Origin: Gallionellales bacterium GWA2_54_124
GTDB taxonomy: Bacteria > Pseudomonadota > Gammaproteobacteria > Burkholderiales > Gallionellaceae
NCBI GenBank assembly: GCA_001801025.1
Contig: MGWO01000006.1
Span: 97,941 to 161,940, forward strand
DNA: 64,000 nucleotides
Direction: 5' to 3'
In this document: one piece after another, positions 10,293 to 20,077 of the stretch
Layout of the letters: each line of letters opens with the position of its first letter
Numbering within the stretch: position 1 is the first letter of the stretch
Made by a program: the position numbers and the translations under genes
The notes under the pieces: generated by a model
The model's input: the letters and a program-made list of their open reading frames with translations, nothing else
The model's database searches: none
What the model was told of the DNA's origin: nothing

Positions 10293-12662
10293 ATGAAACT
10301 GAGTCTGTGGCCAACGCCCTTTTACTATAAATTCGAAGAAGATTTAGAGTCTTTCGACAGCGAACCTTGCCTGATTATTGCCAGTGACGGACAGGAGTAT
10401 TTTGGCGACCTGACGCGCTTTGCACCTGAAGAGGGTGTGTTCAAAATTCAGCCTTTTAACGGGGGGATTTCCAGGCTGAAGGAGGAGTCAGTCAATTACC
10501 TGCGGCTGTTGCATCCGGTACACCTGATTAAAATTTCCGGCCTGATCAATGATACCCATACTGTGTTTGGCGCGTCCGAGAAACAGGCGTGCTCGATCGT
10601 GTTCGTCAACGATAAACGACTGGACGGGGAAACCGTCGGTTTCGCCATTGATAAAACCGGACTTTATCTATTTTTGGTGCATACCGATGAATCGGTGATC
10701 CGCTGTTTTATTCCTGCCGTTTCAATCAAACACTATCAGATAGGCAAGAAAATCGGTCAGATGCTGATTGAGGAAAAAATTGCCACTCACAAAGAAATCA
10801 ATTCCGGGCTAGAGATGCAAGATCAGTTACGCCATCAGCGACTAGGCGAGTATCTGACCAATGAGCAGATTGTCAGTTCCGAGCAGCTGGTTGCCGCACT
10901 GGGGCGTCAGTCGGGTACGGTGCTGAAACTGGGCGACATGCTGGTCAATGAAAATCTGATTACACCTGAAGTGTTGCAAGAAGCGCTGACTAAACAGCGC
11001 ACGGATAAAAAAGTTGCCCTGGGCGAAATTTTGATCAACATGGGCGTTGTGAACACGGAAGTTGTTCAGAGCATGCTGGCCAAGAAACTCGGCATTCCTT
11101 TTGTCAACGTACGGAAGTTTTTTGTTGAACCGTCCACCTTTCATCTGGTGCCGATCAATTTCGTCACTAAATATTCTATTTTGCCGCTCTACCACACGGA
11201 TCACTCGCTGATCGTGGCGATGGAAAATCCCTTGTTGTGGGAGCCGCTCAATGAGCTGCGCGTCATCACCCATCTGACCGTCGTGCCGGTGCTGGCGGCA
11301 CGCGAGGACATTGTTTTTGTCATCAATGAGTTGCGCAACGACAAGGTCAGCCGGCAGCGGATAGACGAGCTGGCTGTCGGCATGACCTTCGATGGCGGCG
11401 GCGAGGAGTCAGGTGAGGAGCTGGTAGCTGAAACGGACAATACCCTGGTAGGACTGGTCAATAAGATGATGCTGGATGCCTATAATCAGGGCGTGTCGGA
11501 TATACACATCGAAACTTACCCGGATAAGCGCAATACGCAGGTCAGGTTTCGCCGTGACGGGGTGATTAGCAAGTATTTTGAATTTCCGCCCTCCTTTAAA
11601 AAGGCGCTGATTTCCAGAATTAAGATTATGGCGAAACTCGATATTTCCGAGCGCCGCCGCCCGCAGGACGGCAAAATCGAACTTAAACTGAGTCAGGATC
11701 ATAAGGTCGAATTTCGCGTCGCGACCGTGCCGACGGCCAACGGGCTCGAAGACGTCGTTTTGCGCGTGCTGACAGGGGCTAAGCCTATGCCGCTGGAATT
11801 GATCGGGCTGCCGGCCGATGTATTGGCACGCATGAAAGAACTGGTGGAAAGGCCCTACGGGCTTTTCCTGATTTGCGGGCCGACAGGCTCCGGCAAGACG
11901 ACGACCCTGCATTCGGTGCTCGGCTTTATCAATTCGCCCGAGCGCAAGATATGGACGGCGGAGGATCCGATCGAAATCACTCAGGAGGGGTTGCGTCAGG
12001 TTCAGATCAACGCGAATATCGGCTGGACCTTTGCCGCTGCCATGCGCAGCTTTTTGCGCGCTGATCCCGACATCATTATGGTCGGTGAAATACGCGATGT
12101 TGAAACGGCAAAAATCGCTATTCAGGCATCGCTCACCGGACATATGGTGTTTTCTACCCTGCACACCAACAGCGCGGCCGAGTCTCTGGTGAGACTGCTG
12201 GATCTGGGGATGGATCCGTTTAACTTTTCCGATGCGCTGGTGGGTATTCTGGCGCAGCGCCTGACACGGCGCTACTGTCAGGAATGCCGGGAAATTTACA
12301 CCGCGACCGATGAAGAAATTCAGTCGCTGGCGGAGGAGTATTGCACAGGAACACCGCAGCTTCCCGAGCAGGTGATACAGAGCTGGAGAAAAAAATATCT
12401 CAATGCCGATGGGGGATTTTCTCTCTACGCCGCACACGGCTGTCGCGAGTGTGAAGGGTCGGGCTATAAAGGGCGGGTGGGGCTGTATGAATTGCTGGAG
12501 GCAACGCCCCCCATTAAAAAACTGATTCAACATCAGGGGACGGTTGAGCAGATTCAGACGGTGGCGGCAGGGCAGTGTCTGCGCACCTTAAAGCAGGCTG
12601 GCATTGAACTTGTATTGCAAGGGCAGACGAATATTTTGCAGATCAGGTCCGTCTGTAATTAA
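10293..12662 (+). CDS. GspE/PilB-type secretion/pilus assembly ATPase with MshEN domain
   Basis: Hexameric cytoplasmic ATPase of the type II secretion/type IV pilus family. The ATG at 10293 lies behind AGGAG; it yields 789 residues. Order: an extra N-terminal domain of about 150 residues that I do not recognise, MshEN-type repeats (IGQMLIEEKI, LGDMLVNENLITPEVLQEAL, LGEILINMGVV), the domain ending FVINE, then the core with Walker A CGPTGSGKTTT near residue 530, the Asp box GEIRDVETA, the His box STLHTNSA, and a zinc knuckle (CQECREIY ... CRECEGSGYKGR). No other pilus or secretion genes are near, so its partner complex is unknown; the N-terminal extension suggests an atypical member. Confidence 0.9.
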   Translation: MKLSLWPTPFYYKFEEDLESFDSEPCLIIASDGQEYFGDLTRFAPEEGVFKIQPFNGGISRLKEESVNYLRLLHPVHLIKISGLINDTHTVFGASEKQACSIVFVNDKRLDGETVGFAIDKTGLYLFLVHTDESVIRCFIPAVSIKHYQIGKKIGQMLIEEKIATHKEINSGLEMQDQLRHQRLGEYLTNEQIVSSEQLVAALGRQSGTVLKLGDMLVNENLITPEVLQEALTKQRTDKKVALGEILINMGVVNTEVVQSMLAKKLGIPFVNVRKFFVEPSTFHLVPINFVTKYSILPLYHTDHSLIVAMENPLLWEPLNELRVITHLTVVPVLAAREDIVFVINELRNDKVSRQRIDELAVGMTFDGGGEESGEELVAETDNTLVGLVNKMMLDAYNQGVSDIHIETYPDKRNTQVRFRRDGVISKYFEFPPSFKKALISRIKIMAKLDISERRRPQDGKIELKLSQDHKVEFRVATVPTANGLEDVVLRVLTGAKPMPLELIGLPADVLARMKELVERPYGLFLICGPTGSGKTTTLHSVLGFINSPERKIWTAEDPIEITQEGLRQVQINANIGWTFAAAMRSFLRADPDIIMVGEIRDVETAKIAIQASLTGHMVFSTLHTNSAAESLVRLLDLGMDPFNFSDALVGILAQRLTRRYCQECREIYTATDEEIQSLAEEYCTGTPQLPEQVIQSWRKKYLNADGGFSLYAAHGCRECEGSGYKGRVGLYELLEATPPIKKLIQHQGTVEQIQTVAAGQCLRTLKQAGIELVLQGQTNILQIRSVCN

Positions 12663-12765
12663 CGCCGGATAATACAGTCTCCGCCGCATAAAGTTGGAGC
12701 ATTGGTGCCGGACGCGTTAAAATCCGACTTTGCTATCTTTTTGGCTTTTTGCCGCGAATGAATTC

Positions 12766-13638
12766 ATGAAATTTTGTCTGGCCTGCCAACAACCCTTTAA
12801 CAGTAGCGACTGGCGCTGCCCTGCATGCGCAGAAGTTCCGAGTGAACGCGGCGGCTTTATGGCGTTCGCGCCGGACTTAGCCGGGCAGAACGACGGGTTT
12901 AACCCCGATACCTTTCAGCGCTACGCGGCGGTCGAGGCCGGACACTTCTGGTTTATTGCCCGCAACGCGATTTTACAGGACTGCATGATGCGCTATTTTC
13001 CGGTTCGTCAAAATATCCTGGAGATAGGCTGCGGTACCGGTTTCGTGCTGGCGGGTACAAGACGAATTTATCCGGATGCTGCACTCTCAGGCAGCGACAT
13101 CTTCACCGAAGGGCTGGATTTTGCTAAACAGCGCGTGCCGACGGCCACTTTGTTTCAGATGGATGCCTGTGCGATTCCCTTTTGCGATGAGTTCGACCTG
13201 ATAGGCAGTTTTGATGTGCTCGAACATATCGAGGACGATCAGGCGGCGCTGGTGCAGATGCATTTGGCCTGTCAGGCAGGCGGCGGGCTGATCTTAACCG
13301 TGCCGCAGCATCGCTGGTTGTGGAGCAGCACGGACGATTATGCCCATCACAAGCGCCGCTATACGGGCGCCGAATTACGGGATCGCGTGACCCGCGCCGG
13401 ATTTAAAGTCGAGTATACAGGCTCCTTTGTGGCGCTTTTATTGCCTGTCATGCTCGCGTCCCGCCTGTTGCAAAAATCGGCGGATGCGGCGGATCAAATG
13501 GATGCCGGATTTAAAATCGGCAAACTGGCCAATACGATTTTAGGCGGTGTGATGAAGCTGGAGCGCTGGTTGATTGCGTGCGGAATTTCATTCCCCTTGG
13601 GCGGGTCATTATTGCTGGTAGCCAGGAAAATACGATGA
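12766..13638 (+). CDS. Class I SAM-dependent methyltransferase with N-terminal zinc ribbon
   Basis: A 290-residue protein with start MKFCLACQQPF; two CxxC pairs (CLAC and CPAC) form a likely zinc ribbon, followed by a class I methyltransferase domain with the SAM-binding motif ILEIGCGTGFVL near residue 85, and FDVLEHIEDDQAAL further on. The last 70 residues are hydrophobic and may touch the membrane. The substrate is not known. Its stop shares ATGA with arnT, so it is translated with the aminoarabinose genes; a role in lipid A or LPS modification is a reasonable but unproven guess. Confidence 0.8.
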   Translation: MKFCLACQQPFNSSDWRCPACAEVPSERGGFMAFAPDLAGQNDGFNPDTFQRYAAVEAGHFWFIARNAILQDCMMRYFPVRQNILEIGCGTGFVLAGTRRIYPDAALSGSDIFTEGLDFAKQRVPTATLFQMDACAIPFCDEFDLIGSFDVLEHIEDDQAALVQMHLACQAGGGLILTVPQHRWLWSSTDDYAHHKRRYTGAELRDRVTRAGFKVEYTGSFVALLLPVMLASRLLQKSADAADQMDAGFKIGKLANTILGGVMKLERWLIACGISFPLGGSLLLVARKIR

Positions 13639-15305
13639 GTCTTTTTGCGAGCAGGAAATTGTGGTGGCTGGTGGCGGTGGTCGGGGTGATCTGGTTTGCC
13701 AATCTTGAATATCGTACGCTGATTAAACCCGATGAAGGACGCTATGCCGAGATTCCGCGCGAAATGGTGGCATCCGGCGACTGGGTGACGCCGCGGCTGA
13801 ATAATTTAAAGTATTTCGAAAAGCCGCCGCTGCAATACTGGGCGACGGCTGCCGCCTATACCGTGTTTGGCGAACACCAGTGGACATCGCGCCTGTGGGC
13901 AGGCTTGACGGGTTTTGCGGGGATCTTTCTGGTCTGGTTCGCAGGTTCGCGGCTGTTCGGGAGGGAGGTGGCCGGCTTTGCGGCGGTGTTGCTGTCGGGC
14001 AGCATGCTGTATGTGATGATGAGCCACATCAATACGCTCGATATGGGTGTGACGTTTTTTATTACCCTGGGGATTTTTTCCCTGCTGCTGGGGCAAAGTG
14101 AGTCGGATGTCAGGCTGAGGCGTAACTGGATGTTGCTGGCATGGGCGGGTATGGCGCTGGCCGTTTTGTCCAAAGGTTTGATGGGCATTATTTTGCCGGG
14201 GACGGCGGTGTTTATTTATTGTCTGGTGCAGCGCGATTTTACCGTGTTAAAGCGCATGCACTGGTTAGCCGGTTTGTCGGTATTTCTGCTAATTACCGCG
14301 CCGTGGTTTTATCTGGTGATGAAGGCGAATCCCGAATTTTTCGGTCGCTTCTTTATCTATGAGCATTACACGCGTTTCACCACCAAAGATTTGGGGCGCT
14401 ATCAGCCGTGGTATTACTTTGTGCCGGTGTTGCTGGCCGGTATGCTGCCCTGGACGGTGCTGATGATCGATGCGGTGCTTCGTGCTGTTTTCGGTGCTAA
14501 AGAGCAGATTCTCGCTGACGGACGCGCGTTTAATGCCGCACGATTTCTGCTGGTCTGGGCGGTGTTCATCTACTGCTTCTTTTCAATTTCCGGATCCAAG
14601 CTGCCCTCCTATCTGTTGCCGATGTTCCCGGCACTGGTGCTGTTGATGGGGCAGCGTCTGGTGCAGATGCGCGAGCGCGTGTTGTTCTGGCAAGTCTCGC
14701 CCATCGTGCCGGTCGCGATTGCCTTTCTGGTGTTGGCGCTCAATGTGGATCGTTTTGCCGATACGCCGACACAGATTGCCCTGTATCCGGAATATCGGCC
14801 CTGGCTGGTGGCGGCCTCTTTAATGCTGTTGTTGAGCCAGTTGTCAGGCATGGCGCTGTTGTGGCGCAATAAGAAGTGGCCTGCGGTGCTGGTGTTGTCC
14901 TTAGGTACGTTGCTGTCCGTGCAGTTGGGCGTGTCAGGCTATAACACGCTGGCGGGCGAGCGTTCTGCGAAGCATATCGCAGAGGCGATCCGCGCCGAGG
15001 TCAAACCTGACATCCCGTTTTATTCGGTGCTGACCTACGAGCAGACGTTGCCCTTTTATTTGCAGCGTACCTTTACGCTGGTGCAGTTTCAGGATGAAAT
15101 GGACTTCGGCATTAAACAGGAACCTGAGCGCTGGATTCCGACGCTGGACGCCTTTTTGCCTGTCTGGGAGGCGCAAGCTGAAGCGCTAGCCATCATGCCG
15201 CTGTATGCTTATCCTCAATTGCAACAAATGGCCGGTGATGGCAAAAAGCTATCCATGCAAATCATCTTCCAGGACGGCCAATATATCGTGGTGAAAAAAA
15301 TATGA
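13635..15305 (+). CDS. arnT: ArnT-like lipid A aminoarabinose transferase (GT39/PMT family)
   Basis: Multi-pass membrane glycosyltransferase expected to move 4-amino-4-deoxy-L-arabinose from undecaprenyl phosphate to lipid A. The ATG at 13635 overlaps the previous stop (ATGA) and gives 556 residues. The conserved first-loop motif PDEGRYAEIPREM, with the catalytic aspartate of the GT39 fold, lies at about residues 32-44, followed by LKYFEKPPLQYW and about a dozen hydrophobic segments. Neighbours arnB, arnC, arnA halves and arnD support Ara4N over other donor sugars. The product lowers the negative charge of lipid A and usually confers polymyxin resistance. Confidence 0.9.
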   Translation: MSLFASRKLWWLVAVVGVIWFANLEYRTLIKPDEGRYAEIPREMVASGDWVTPRLNNLKYFEKPPLQYWATAAAYTVFGEHQWTSRLWAGLTGFAGIFLVWFAGSRLFGREVAGFAAVLLSGSMLYVMMSHINTLDMGVTFFITLGIFSLLLGQSESDVRLRRNWMLLAWAGMALAVLSKGLMGIILPGTAVFIYCLVQRDFTVLKRMHWLAGLSVFLLITAPWFYLVMKANPEFFGRFFIYEHYTRFTTKDLGRYQPWYYFVPVLLAGMLPWTVLMIDAVLRAVFGAKEQILADGRAFNAARFLLVWAVFIYCFFSISGSKLPSYLLPMFPALVLLMGQRLVQMRERVLFWQVSPIVPVAIAFLVLALNVDRFADTPTQIALYPEYRPWLVAASLMLLLSQLSGMALLWRNKKWPAVLVLSLGTLLSVQLGVSGYNTLAGERSAKHIAEAIRAEVKPDIPFYSVLTYEQTLPFYLQRTFTLVQFQDEMDFGIKQEPERWIPTLDAFLPVWEAQAEALAIMPLYAYPQLQQMAGDGKKLSMQIIFQDGQYIVVKKI

Positions 15306-15673
15306 ATCTGGTGAGCTTTAGCATGATTATGGCGGGGGTGATGCTCAATGCGGCCGCCCAGATCTTGATGAAAACGGGGACGAACTCGATCGGTTATTTC
15401 GATTTTAGTCTGGCCAATGTGATGCCTATCGGCTGGCGGCTGGCAACGGAACCTCACATCATCGGTGCGATGGTCTGCTATGTGTTTGGCGTCGTGATCT
15501 GGATACTTGCGTTGTCGCGCGTACAGGTCAGTATCGCCTATCCGCTGCTGTCGATGGGCTATGTGGTGAATGCCGTTGCGGCCTGGTATTTATTTAACGA
15601 GTCCTTCAACCCCGCCAAAGTGATCGGCATGGGTGTGATTATTCTCGGTGTTGTCATTATTTCGCGAGCCTGA
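15302..15673 (+). CDS. SMR-type Ara4N-phosphoundecaprenol flippase subunit (ArnE/ArnF-like)
   Basis: A 123-residue protein with four hydrophobic helices of the small multidrug resistance/EamA type, containing MLNAAAQILMKTG, VFGVVIWILALSRVQVSIAYPLLSMGYVV and a final helix GVIILGVVIIS. In enterobacteria ArnE and ArnF form a heterodimeric flippase; here only one such gene is present, so it may work as a homodimer. It overlaps the arnT stop by ATGA and is followed within two bases by arnB, giving tight translational coupling. Confidence 0.85.
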   Translation: MNLVSFSMIMAGVMLNAAAQILMKTGTNSIGYFDFSLANVMPIGWRLATEPHIIGAMVCYVFGVVIWILALSRVQVSIAYPLLSMGYVVNAVAAWYLFNESFNPAKVIGMGVIILGVVIISRA

Positions 15674-15674
15674 T

Positions 15675-16796
15675 ATGAACAATAGTTTCCTGCCTTTTTC
15701 CAAGCCGACGATTGATGAGGCGACGATCGCCTCGGTTGCCGATACACTGCGTTCCGGCTGGATCACCAGCGGCCCTAAGGTTATCGAATTCGAAAAACAA
15801 CTTTCAGCCTACTTTGGCGGTCGTCCGGTGCGTACCTTCAATTCCGGCACCTGCACCATGGAGATTGCGCTGCGTATCGCCGGAATCGGGGCGGGGGATG
15901 AAGTCATCACCACGCCGATATCGTGGATGGCGACCTCCAATGTGATACTCGAAGTCGGCGCGACCCCGGTGTTTGCCGACATTGATCCGGTGACGCGCAA
16001 CATCGATCTTGACCTTGTGGAAGCTGCGATTACGCCGAAAACCCGTGCGATTATTCCGGTGTATCTGGCAGGCCGTCCGCTCGATATGGATCGCTTGTAT
16101 GCTATTGCGGCCAAATATAAATTGCGTGTGATCGAAGATGCCGCGCAAGCTATCGGTTCGACTTGGCATGGCCGTCCTATCGGATCCTTTGGCGATTTCG
16201 TCTCGTTCAGCTTTCAGGCCAACAAAAACATCACGACCTCCGAAGGCGGTTGTCTGGTATTGAATAATCCCGAAGAGGTGCTGCTTGCCGAAAAATACCG
16301 TTTGCAAGGCGTGACGCGCAGCGGTTGGGACGGCATCGATGTCGACGTGCTGGGTGGCAAATACAATATGACCGATATCGCAGCGGCGATCGGGCTGGGG
16401 CAATTCAAGCATTTGGACGAGATTACCTCGCATCGACGCGCTCTGGCGCAACACTATTTCAAGGTGCTGGGGCCGGATTTCGAAGCGCGCACCGGTGCGC
16501 AATTGCCGCCTGCCGAATTTGAAAACACCAACTGGCATCTTTTCCAGATCGTGCTGCCCGATACCATCACGCGCGCTCAGTTTATGGAGCGGATGAAGGC
16601 CTTCAATATCGGTGTGGGCTTCCATTACGCCCCGATACACCTGTTTACGTTGTACCGTGAGCTGGGTTTCAAGGAGGGAATGTTCCCGATTGCCGAGCAC
16701 GTCGGGCGTCAGATCGTCTCGTTGCCGATGTATTATTCGCTGACGAAGGCAGATGTCGAACGCACCTGTGCTGCGATGATCGCGGTGCTGGGATAA
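15675..16796 (+). CDS. arnB: DegT/DnrJ/EryC1 aminotransferase, ArnB-like
   Basis: PLP-dependent aminotransferase expected to convert UDP-4-keto-arabinose to UDP-Ara4N. The start MNNSFLPFSKPTIDE at 15675 gives 373 residues, close to E. coli ArnB. Motifs: TFNSGTCTMEIALR at the cofactor phosphate site, the IEDAAQAIGS segment with the PLP-ring aspartate, and the Schiff-base lysine in SFQANKNITTSEGG at about residue 184. C-terminal GFHYAPIHLFTLY is also family-typical. It follows the flippase gene at once and precedes a 117-base gap before the RlmN-like gene. Confidence 0.93.
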   Translation: MNNSFLPFSKPTIDEATIASVADTLRSGWITSGPKVIEFEKQLSAYFGGRPVRTFNSGTCTMEIALRIAGIGAGDEVITTPISWMATSNVILEVGATPVFADIDPVTRNIDLDLVEAAITPKTRAIIPVYLAGRPLDMDRLYAIAAKYKLRVIEDAAQAIGSTWHGRPIGSFGDFVSFSFQANKNITTSEGGCLVLNNPEEVLLAEKYRLQGVTRSGWDGIDVDVLGGKYNMTDIAAAIGLGQFKHLDEITSHRRALAQHYFKVLGPDFEARTGAQLPPAEFENTNWHLFQIVLPDTITRAQFMERMKAFNIGVGFHYAPIHLFTLYRELGFKEGMFPIAEHVGRQIVSLPMYYSLTKADVERTCAAMIAVLG

Positions 16797-16913
16797 TTAT
16801 TTTTCTGGCGCGAAACGACTGGATACGCACGTTGCCCGTTGTTGCACGATTAAGATGAACAGTTCCATCCCTGCGTTAAAATTACAGGCGAATGCACACG
16901 GCGGGCAATTATT

Positions 16914-17945
16914 TTGAATTTATCAGCTCACACGCCTATGCGTATCAGTCATTTAAGCAGGCGATTGCGCGAGCTTGGCAGTAAACCTTGCCACGAAGAC
17001 CGTCTGCTGCGCGGCTGGAGCCAGATTGCATCGTATGACAGAAAAAACAGCCCGGCGGATAATTTCTTTCCAGCGGCGCTACGCGCCCAATTGCCCGCCA
17101 TTGAAGCGGAACTGACCGGCTTGGCGAAGCTGCACGGCGAGTATCCGGCAGGCGAGGGCGTCGCCCGCCTGCTGGTTGAATTAGCCGACGGTCAGATGGT
17201 GGAGAGCGTATTACTGCCGCGCGGCGGACTGTGTATCTCGACGCAGGTGGGCTGTGCGGTGGGGTGTGTGTTCTGCATGAGCGGTCGCAACGGTTTGATC
17301 CGCCAGTTGGGCAGCGCGGAAATCGTTGCTCAGGTTGTGCTCGCGCGTCGCCGCCGCGAGGTGAGCAAAGTGGTGTTCATGGGCATGGGGGAGCCGGCAC
17401 ACAACCTCGATAATGTATGTGAAGCGATCCAGTTGCTCGGCACGCAGGGCAATATCGGACACAAGAATCTGGTTTTTTCAACGGTGGGGGACTTGCGCGT
17501 GTTTGAGCGCTTGCCGGTGGAGGCCGTTAAACCCGCCCTTGCGTTATCCCTGCACACGACTGATGCCATCTTGCGCGCCAGATTGCTGCCCAGTGCGCCG
17601 GTCATTGCGATCGAGGAACTGGTCGCGCGGGCAGAAGACTATGCGCGTACCACCTCTTATCCCGTGCAATACCAGTGGACGCTGATTGAGGGCGTTAACG
17701 ACAGCGATGCAGAGTTGGACGGAATTGTCCGGCTGCTGGCCGGAAAATATGCGGTGATGAACTTCATTCCGTTTAACGAAGTGGACGGGCTGGACTATCG
17801 ACGCCCGTCGACTGAACGCATTGCTGCGATGGCCCACACGCTAAAACGGCAAGGGGTTCTGGTTAAAATCCGCGATTCTGCCGGGCAGGAAATCGAAGGG
17901 GCGTGCGGGCAGTTGCGCGCGCGGGCCGTGAAAGTCATCTCGTAA
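16914..17945 (+). CDS. RlmN-family radical SAM methyltransferase paralogue
   Basis: Belongs to the RlmN/Cfr radical SAM group that methylates C2 or C8 of adenine in RNA. The radical SAM cluster motif CAVGCVFC (CxxxCxxC) sits in STQVGCAVGCVFC near residue 115, followed by VVFMGMGEPAHNLDN, ALSLHTTD, the INFIPFNEV-like loop, and a late cysteine in IEGACGQL at the place of the RlmN catalytic cysteine. At 343 residues it is shorter and more divergent than a housekeeping RlmN. The TTG at 16914 is a weak start; an ATG at 16938 is the alternative. It interrupts the arn cluster, which is unusual. Substrate unknown. Confidence 0.8.
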   Translation: MNLSAHTPMRISHLSRRLRELGSKPCHEDRLLRGWSQIASYDRKNSPADNFFPAALRAQLPAIEAELTGLAKLHGEYPAGEGVARLLVELADGQMVESVLLPRGGLCISTQVGCAVGCVFCMSGRNGLIRQLGSAEIVAQVVLARRRREVSKVVFMGMGEPAHNLDNVCEAIQLLGTQGNIGHKNLVFSTVGDLRVFERLPVEAVKPALALSLHTTDAILRARLLPSAPVIAIEELVARAEDYARTTSYPVQYQWTLIEGVNDSDAELDGIVRLLAGKYAVMNFIPFNEVDGLDYRRPSTERIAAMAHTLKRQGVLVKIRDSAGQEIEGACGQLRARAVKVIS

Positions 17946-18102
17946 GTTACTCTTTGAAATTTAATTTTTCGATCTGTTGTTTTAACGAAATTTATCACGC
18001 GTAGGCGCAAAGAACGCGGAGAGAAAATCAGTTAAAGAAAATCACGCAATAAGTTGCGCCGCGATTTCGCGAATTTTGCCCTGTGCGGTAGAATGCTGTC
18101 CT

Positions 18103-19047
18103 ATGAATACCATACAACTTTCCGTCGTTATTCCGGTTTACAACGAAGAAGCGGGTCTGCAGACCCTGTTTGACCGTCTGTATCCGGCACTCGACAAACT
18201 GGGCATCTGCTACGAGGTCGTTTTTATCAATGACGGCAGTCGCGACCGTTCCGCTGCTATATTGCGCGAGCAGTTCCAAAAGCGTGCGGATGTGACGCGC
18301 GTGGTGCTGTTTAACGGCAATTTCGGTCAGCATATGGCGATCATGGCAGGCTTCGAACAGTCGCGCGGGCAACGCGTCGTGACGCTGGATGCCGACTTGC
18401 AAAATCCGCCCGAAGACATCGGTCTGTTGCTGGCCAAAATGGATGAGGGGCACGACTATGTCGGCTCGATCCGTCGTCAGCGCAACGACAGCTGGTGGCG
18501 GCATGTGGCCTCCCGTGCGATGAATAATCTGCGCGAGCGGATTACCCGCATCAAAATGACCGATCAGGGTTGTATGTTCCGCGCTTACAGCCGGGATATC
18601 ATCAGTGCGATCAACAGCTGCCACGAGGTGAATACCTTTATTCCCGCGTTAGCATACAGCTTTGCACGCAATCCAGCTGAAGTCGTCGTGGGACACGACG
18701 AGCGGCTGGCCGGGGAATCGAAATATTCGCTCTACAGTCTGATCCGCTTGAATTTTGATCTGATGACCGGATTTTCGCTGGTGCCGCTGCAGATGTTTTC
18801 GATGGCTGGCATGCTTATCTCTGTTTTTTCCGGTCTGTTCTTCGTGTTTCTGGTGGTGCGCCGGCTGATTATCGGCCCAGAGGCGGAAGGGCTGTTCACG
18901 CTGTTTGCGCTGGTCTTCTTCATGATCGGCATCACGCTGTTCGGTATCGGTCTGCTGGGCGAATATGTCGGGCGCATCTATCAGCAGGTGCGTCATCGGC
19001 CGCGCTATCTGGTGGAAGCGGTATTGGAAAGCAGGAGCGAGGATTGA
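18103..19047 (+). CDS. arnC: Undecaprenyl-phosphate Ara4FN transferase (ArnC-like GT2)
   Basis: Family 2 glycosyltransferase predicted to join the formylated aminoarabinose to undecaprenyl phosphate at the inner membrane. The ATG at 18103 gives 314 residues. Motifs: SVVIPVYNEEAGL, FINDGSRDRSA, TLDADLQNPPEDI with the DxD metal site, and TDQGCMFRAYSRDI. Two C-terminal membrane helices (MAGMLISVFSGLFFVFLVV and FALVFFMIGITLFGIGLLG) anchor it. The sequence and length fit ArnC. Related DPM1-like enzymes share the fold, but the neighbours make ArnC the best call. Confidence 0.93.
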   Translation: MNTIQLSVVIPVYNEEAGLQTLFDRLYPALDKLGICYEVVFINDGSRDRSAAILREQFQKRADVTRVVLFNGNFGQHMAIMAGFEQSRGQRVVTLDADLQNPPEDIGLLLAKMDEGHDYVGSIRRQRNDSWWRHVASRAMNNLRERITRIKMTDQGCMFRAYSRDIISAINSCHEVNTFIPALAYSFARNPAEVVVGHDERLAGESKYSLYSLIRLNFDLMTGFSLVPLQMFSMAGMLISVFSGLFFVFLVVRRLIIGPEAEGLFTLFALVFFMIGITLFGIGLLGEYVGRIYQQVRHRPRYLVEAVLESRSED

Positions 19048-19084
19048 GGAACGAAGATCGAGTTAAAACAGGGGATGAAATTTA

Positions 19085-20068
19085 ATGAGTACTCATCACG
19101 TTAAAGAGGGTGCGGCAGGTTTACCTCCATCCTCAGTACTCAATCCTGCACCCTCTGCGGTCGTCTTCGCTTATCACAACGTCGGTGTGCGCTGCCTGTC
19201 CGTGATGTTAGCTCACGGTGTGGACGTAAAACTGGTGGTGACGCATACAGATAATCCCAATGAAAATATCTGGTTTGACAGCGTCGCGAAACTGGCGGCC
19301 TTGCACGGTATCCCTGTGATTACGCCGGATAATCCGAATGAATCGGCCGTCGTTGAACAGATTCGCGCGTTGCAGCCTGATTTCTTTTTTTCCTTCTACT
19401 ATCGCGAAATGCTTAAAGCACCGTTGCTGGCGATCCCGCATCGTGGGGCCTTGAATATGCACGGGTCGCTGTTGCCGAAATACCGCGGGCGCGTGCCGGT
19501 AAATTGGGCGATAATTAAAGGCGAAACCGAAACGGGTTCGACCCTGCACTACATGACCGAGAAACCGGACAACGGCGATATCGTTGCGCAACAGGCCGTG
19601 CCGATTCTGCCCGACGACACGGCGCTGCAGGTGTTTCAGAAGGTGACCGTTGCGGCGGAAATTGCGCTAAGCGGCGTGTTGCCGGCATTGCTTGCGGGCA
19701 GTGCGCGCGCAGTGAAGCAGGATTTGAGTCTGGGCGCCTATTTTGGCGGACGGAATGCGGCGGATGGCGTGATTGACTGGCAGCAAAGCGCCGTGCAGAT
19801 CCATAATCTGGTCCGTGCCGTGGCGCCGCCTTATCCGGGCGCTGCGACGCAGTTGATGGGGCGTCCGATGCGTATTTTGCAAACGCTGGTGACGAAGTGC
19901 AGGGCCTCGAAGGATAGGCCTGCGTTCTACGTCAAAGAAGGCCGCGCCTACGCAATCTGCGGTGAGGGCGTGTTGCGGGTGCTGCGTTTTGAACTGGATG
20001 GCGCAGAGTTAAGCGCTGAAGAATTTGCCGGACGTTACGGTGTGCAAAGATTTGAATTTAATTGTTAA
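19085..20068 (+). CDS. arnA: UDP-Ara4N formyltransferase (ArnA N-terminal domain as separate gene)
   Basis: Transfers a formyl group from formyl-tetrahydrofolate to the amino group of UDP-Ara4N. The formyltransferase triad is visible: the asparagine and histidine of LNMHGSLLPKYRGRVPVNW and the aspartate in PDNGDIV. The first 25 residues are a poorly conserved extension; the homologous region begins at SAVVFAYHNVGVRCL. In E. coli this domain is fused to a decarboxylase; here the decarboxylase is the next gene, nine bases on. 327 residues. Confidence 0.9.
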   Translation: MSTHHVKEGAAGLPPSSVLNPAPSAVVFAYHNVGVRCLSVMLAHGVDVKLVVTHTDNPNENIWFDSVAKLAALHGIPVITPDNPNESAVVEQIRALQPDFFFSFYYREMLKAPLLAIPHRGALNMHGSLLPKYRGRVPVNWAIIKGETETGSTLHYMTEKPDNGDIVAQQAVPILPDDTALQVFQKVTVAAEIALSGVLPALLAGSARAVKQDLSLGAYFGGRNAADGVIDWQQSAVQIHNLVRAVAPPYPGAATQLMGRPMRILQTLVTKCRASKDRPAFYVKEGRAYAICGEGVLRVLRFELDGAELSAEEFAGRYGVQRFEFNC

Positions 20069-20077
20069 GGAAATGAA

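Noticed and set aside
15804..16700. Long minus-strand open frame inside arnB
   Set aside because: Antisense of a recognised aminotransferase gene; no domain seen.
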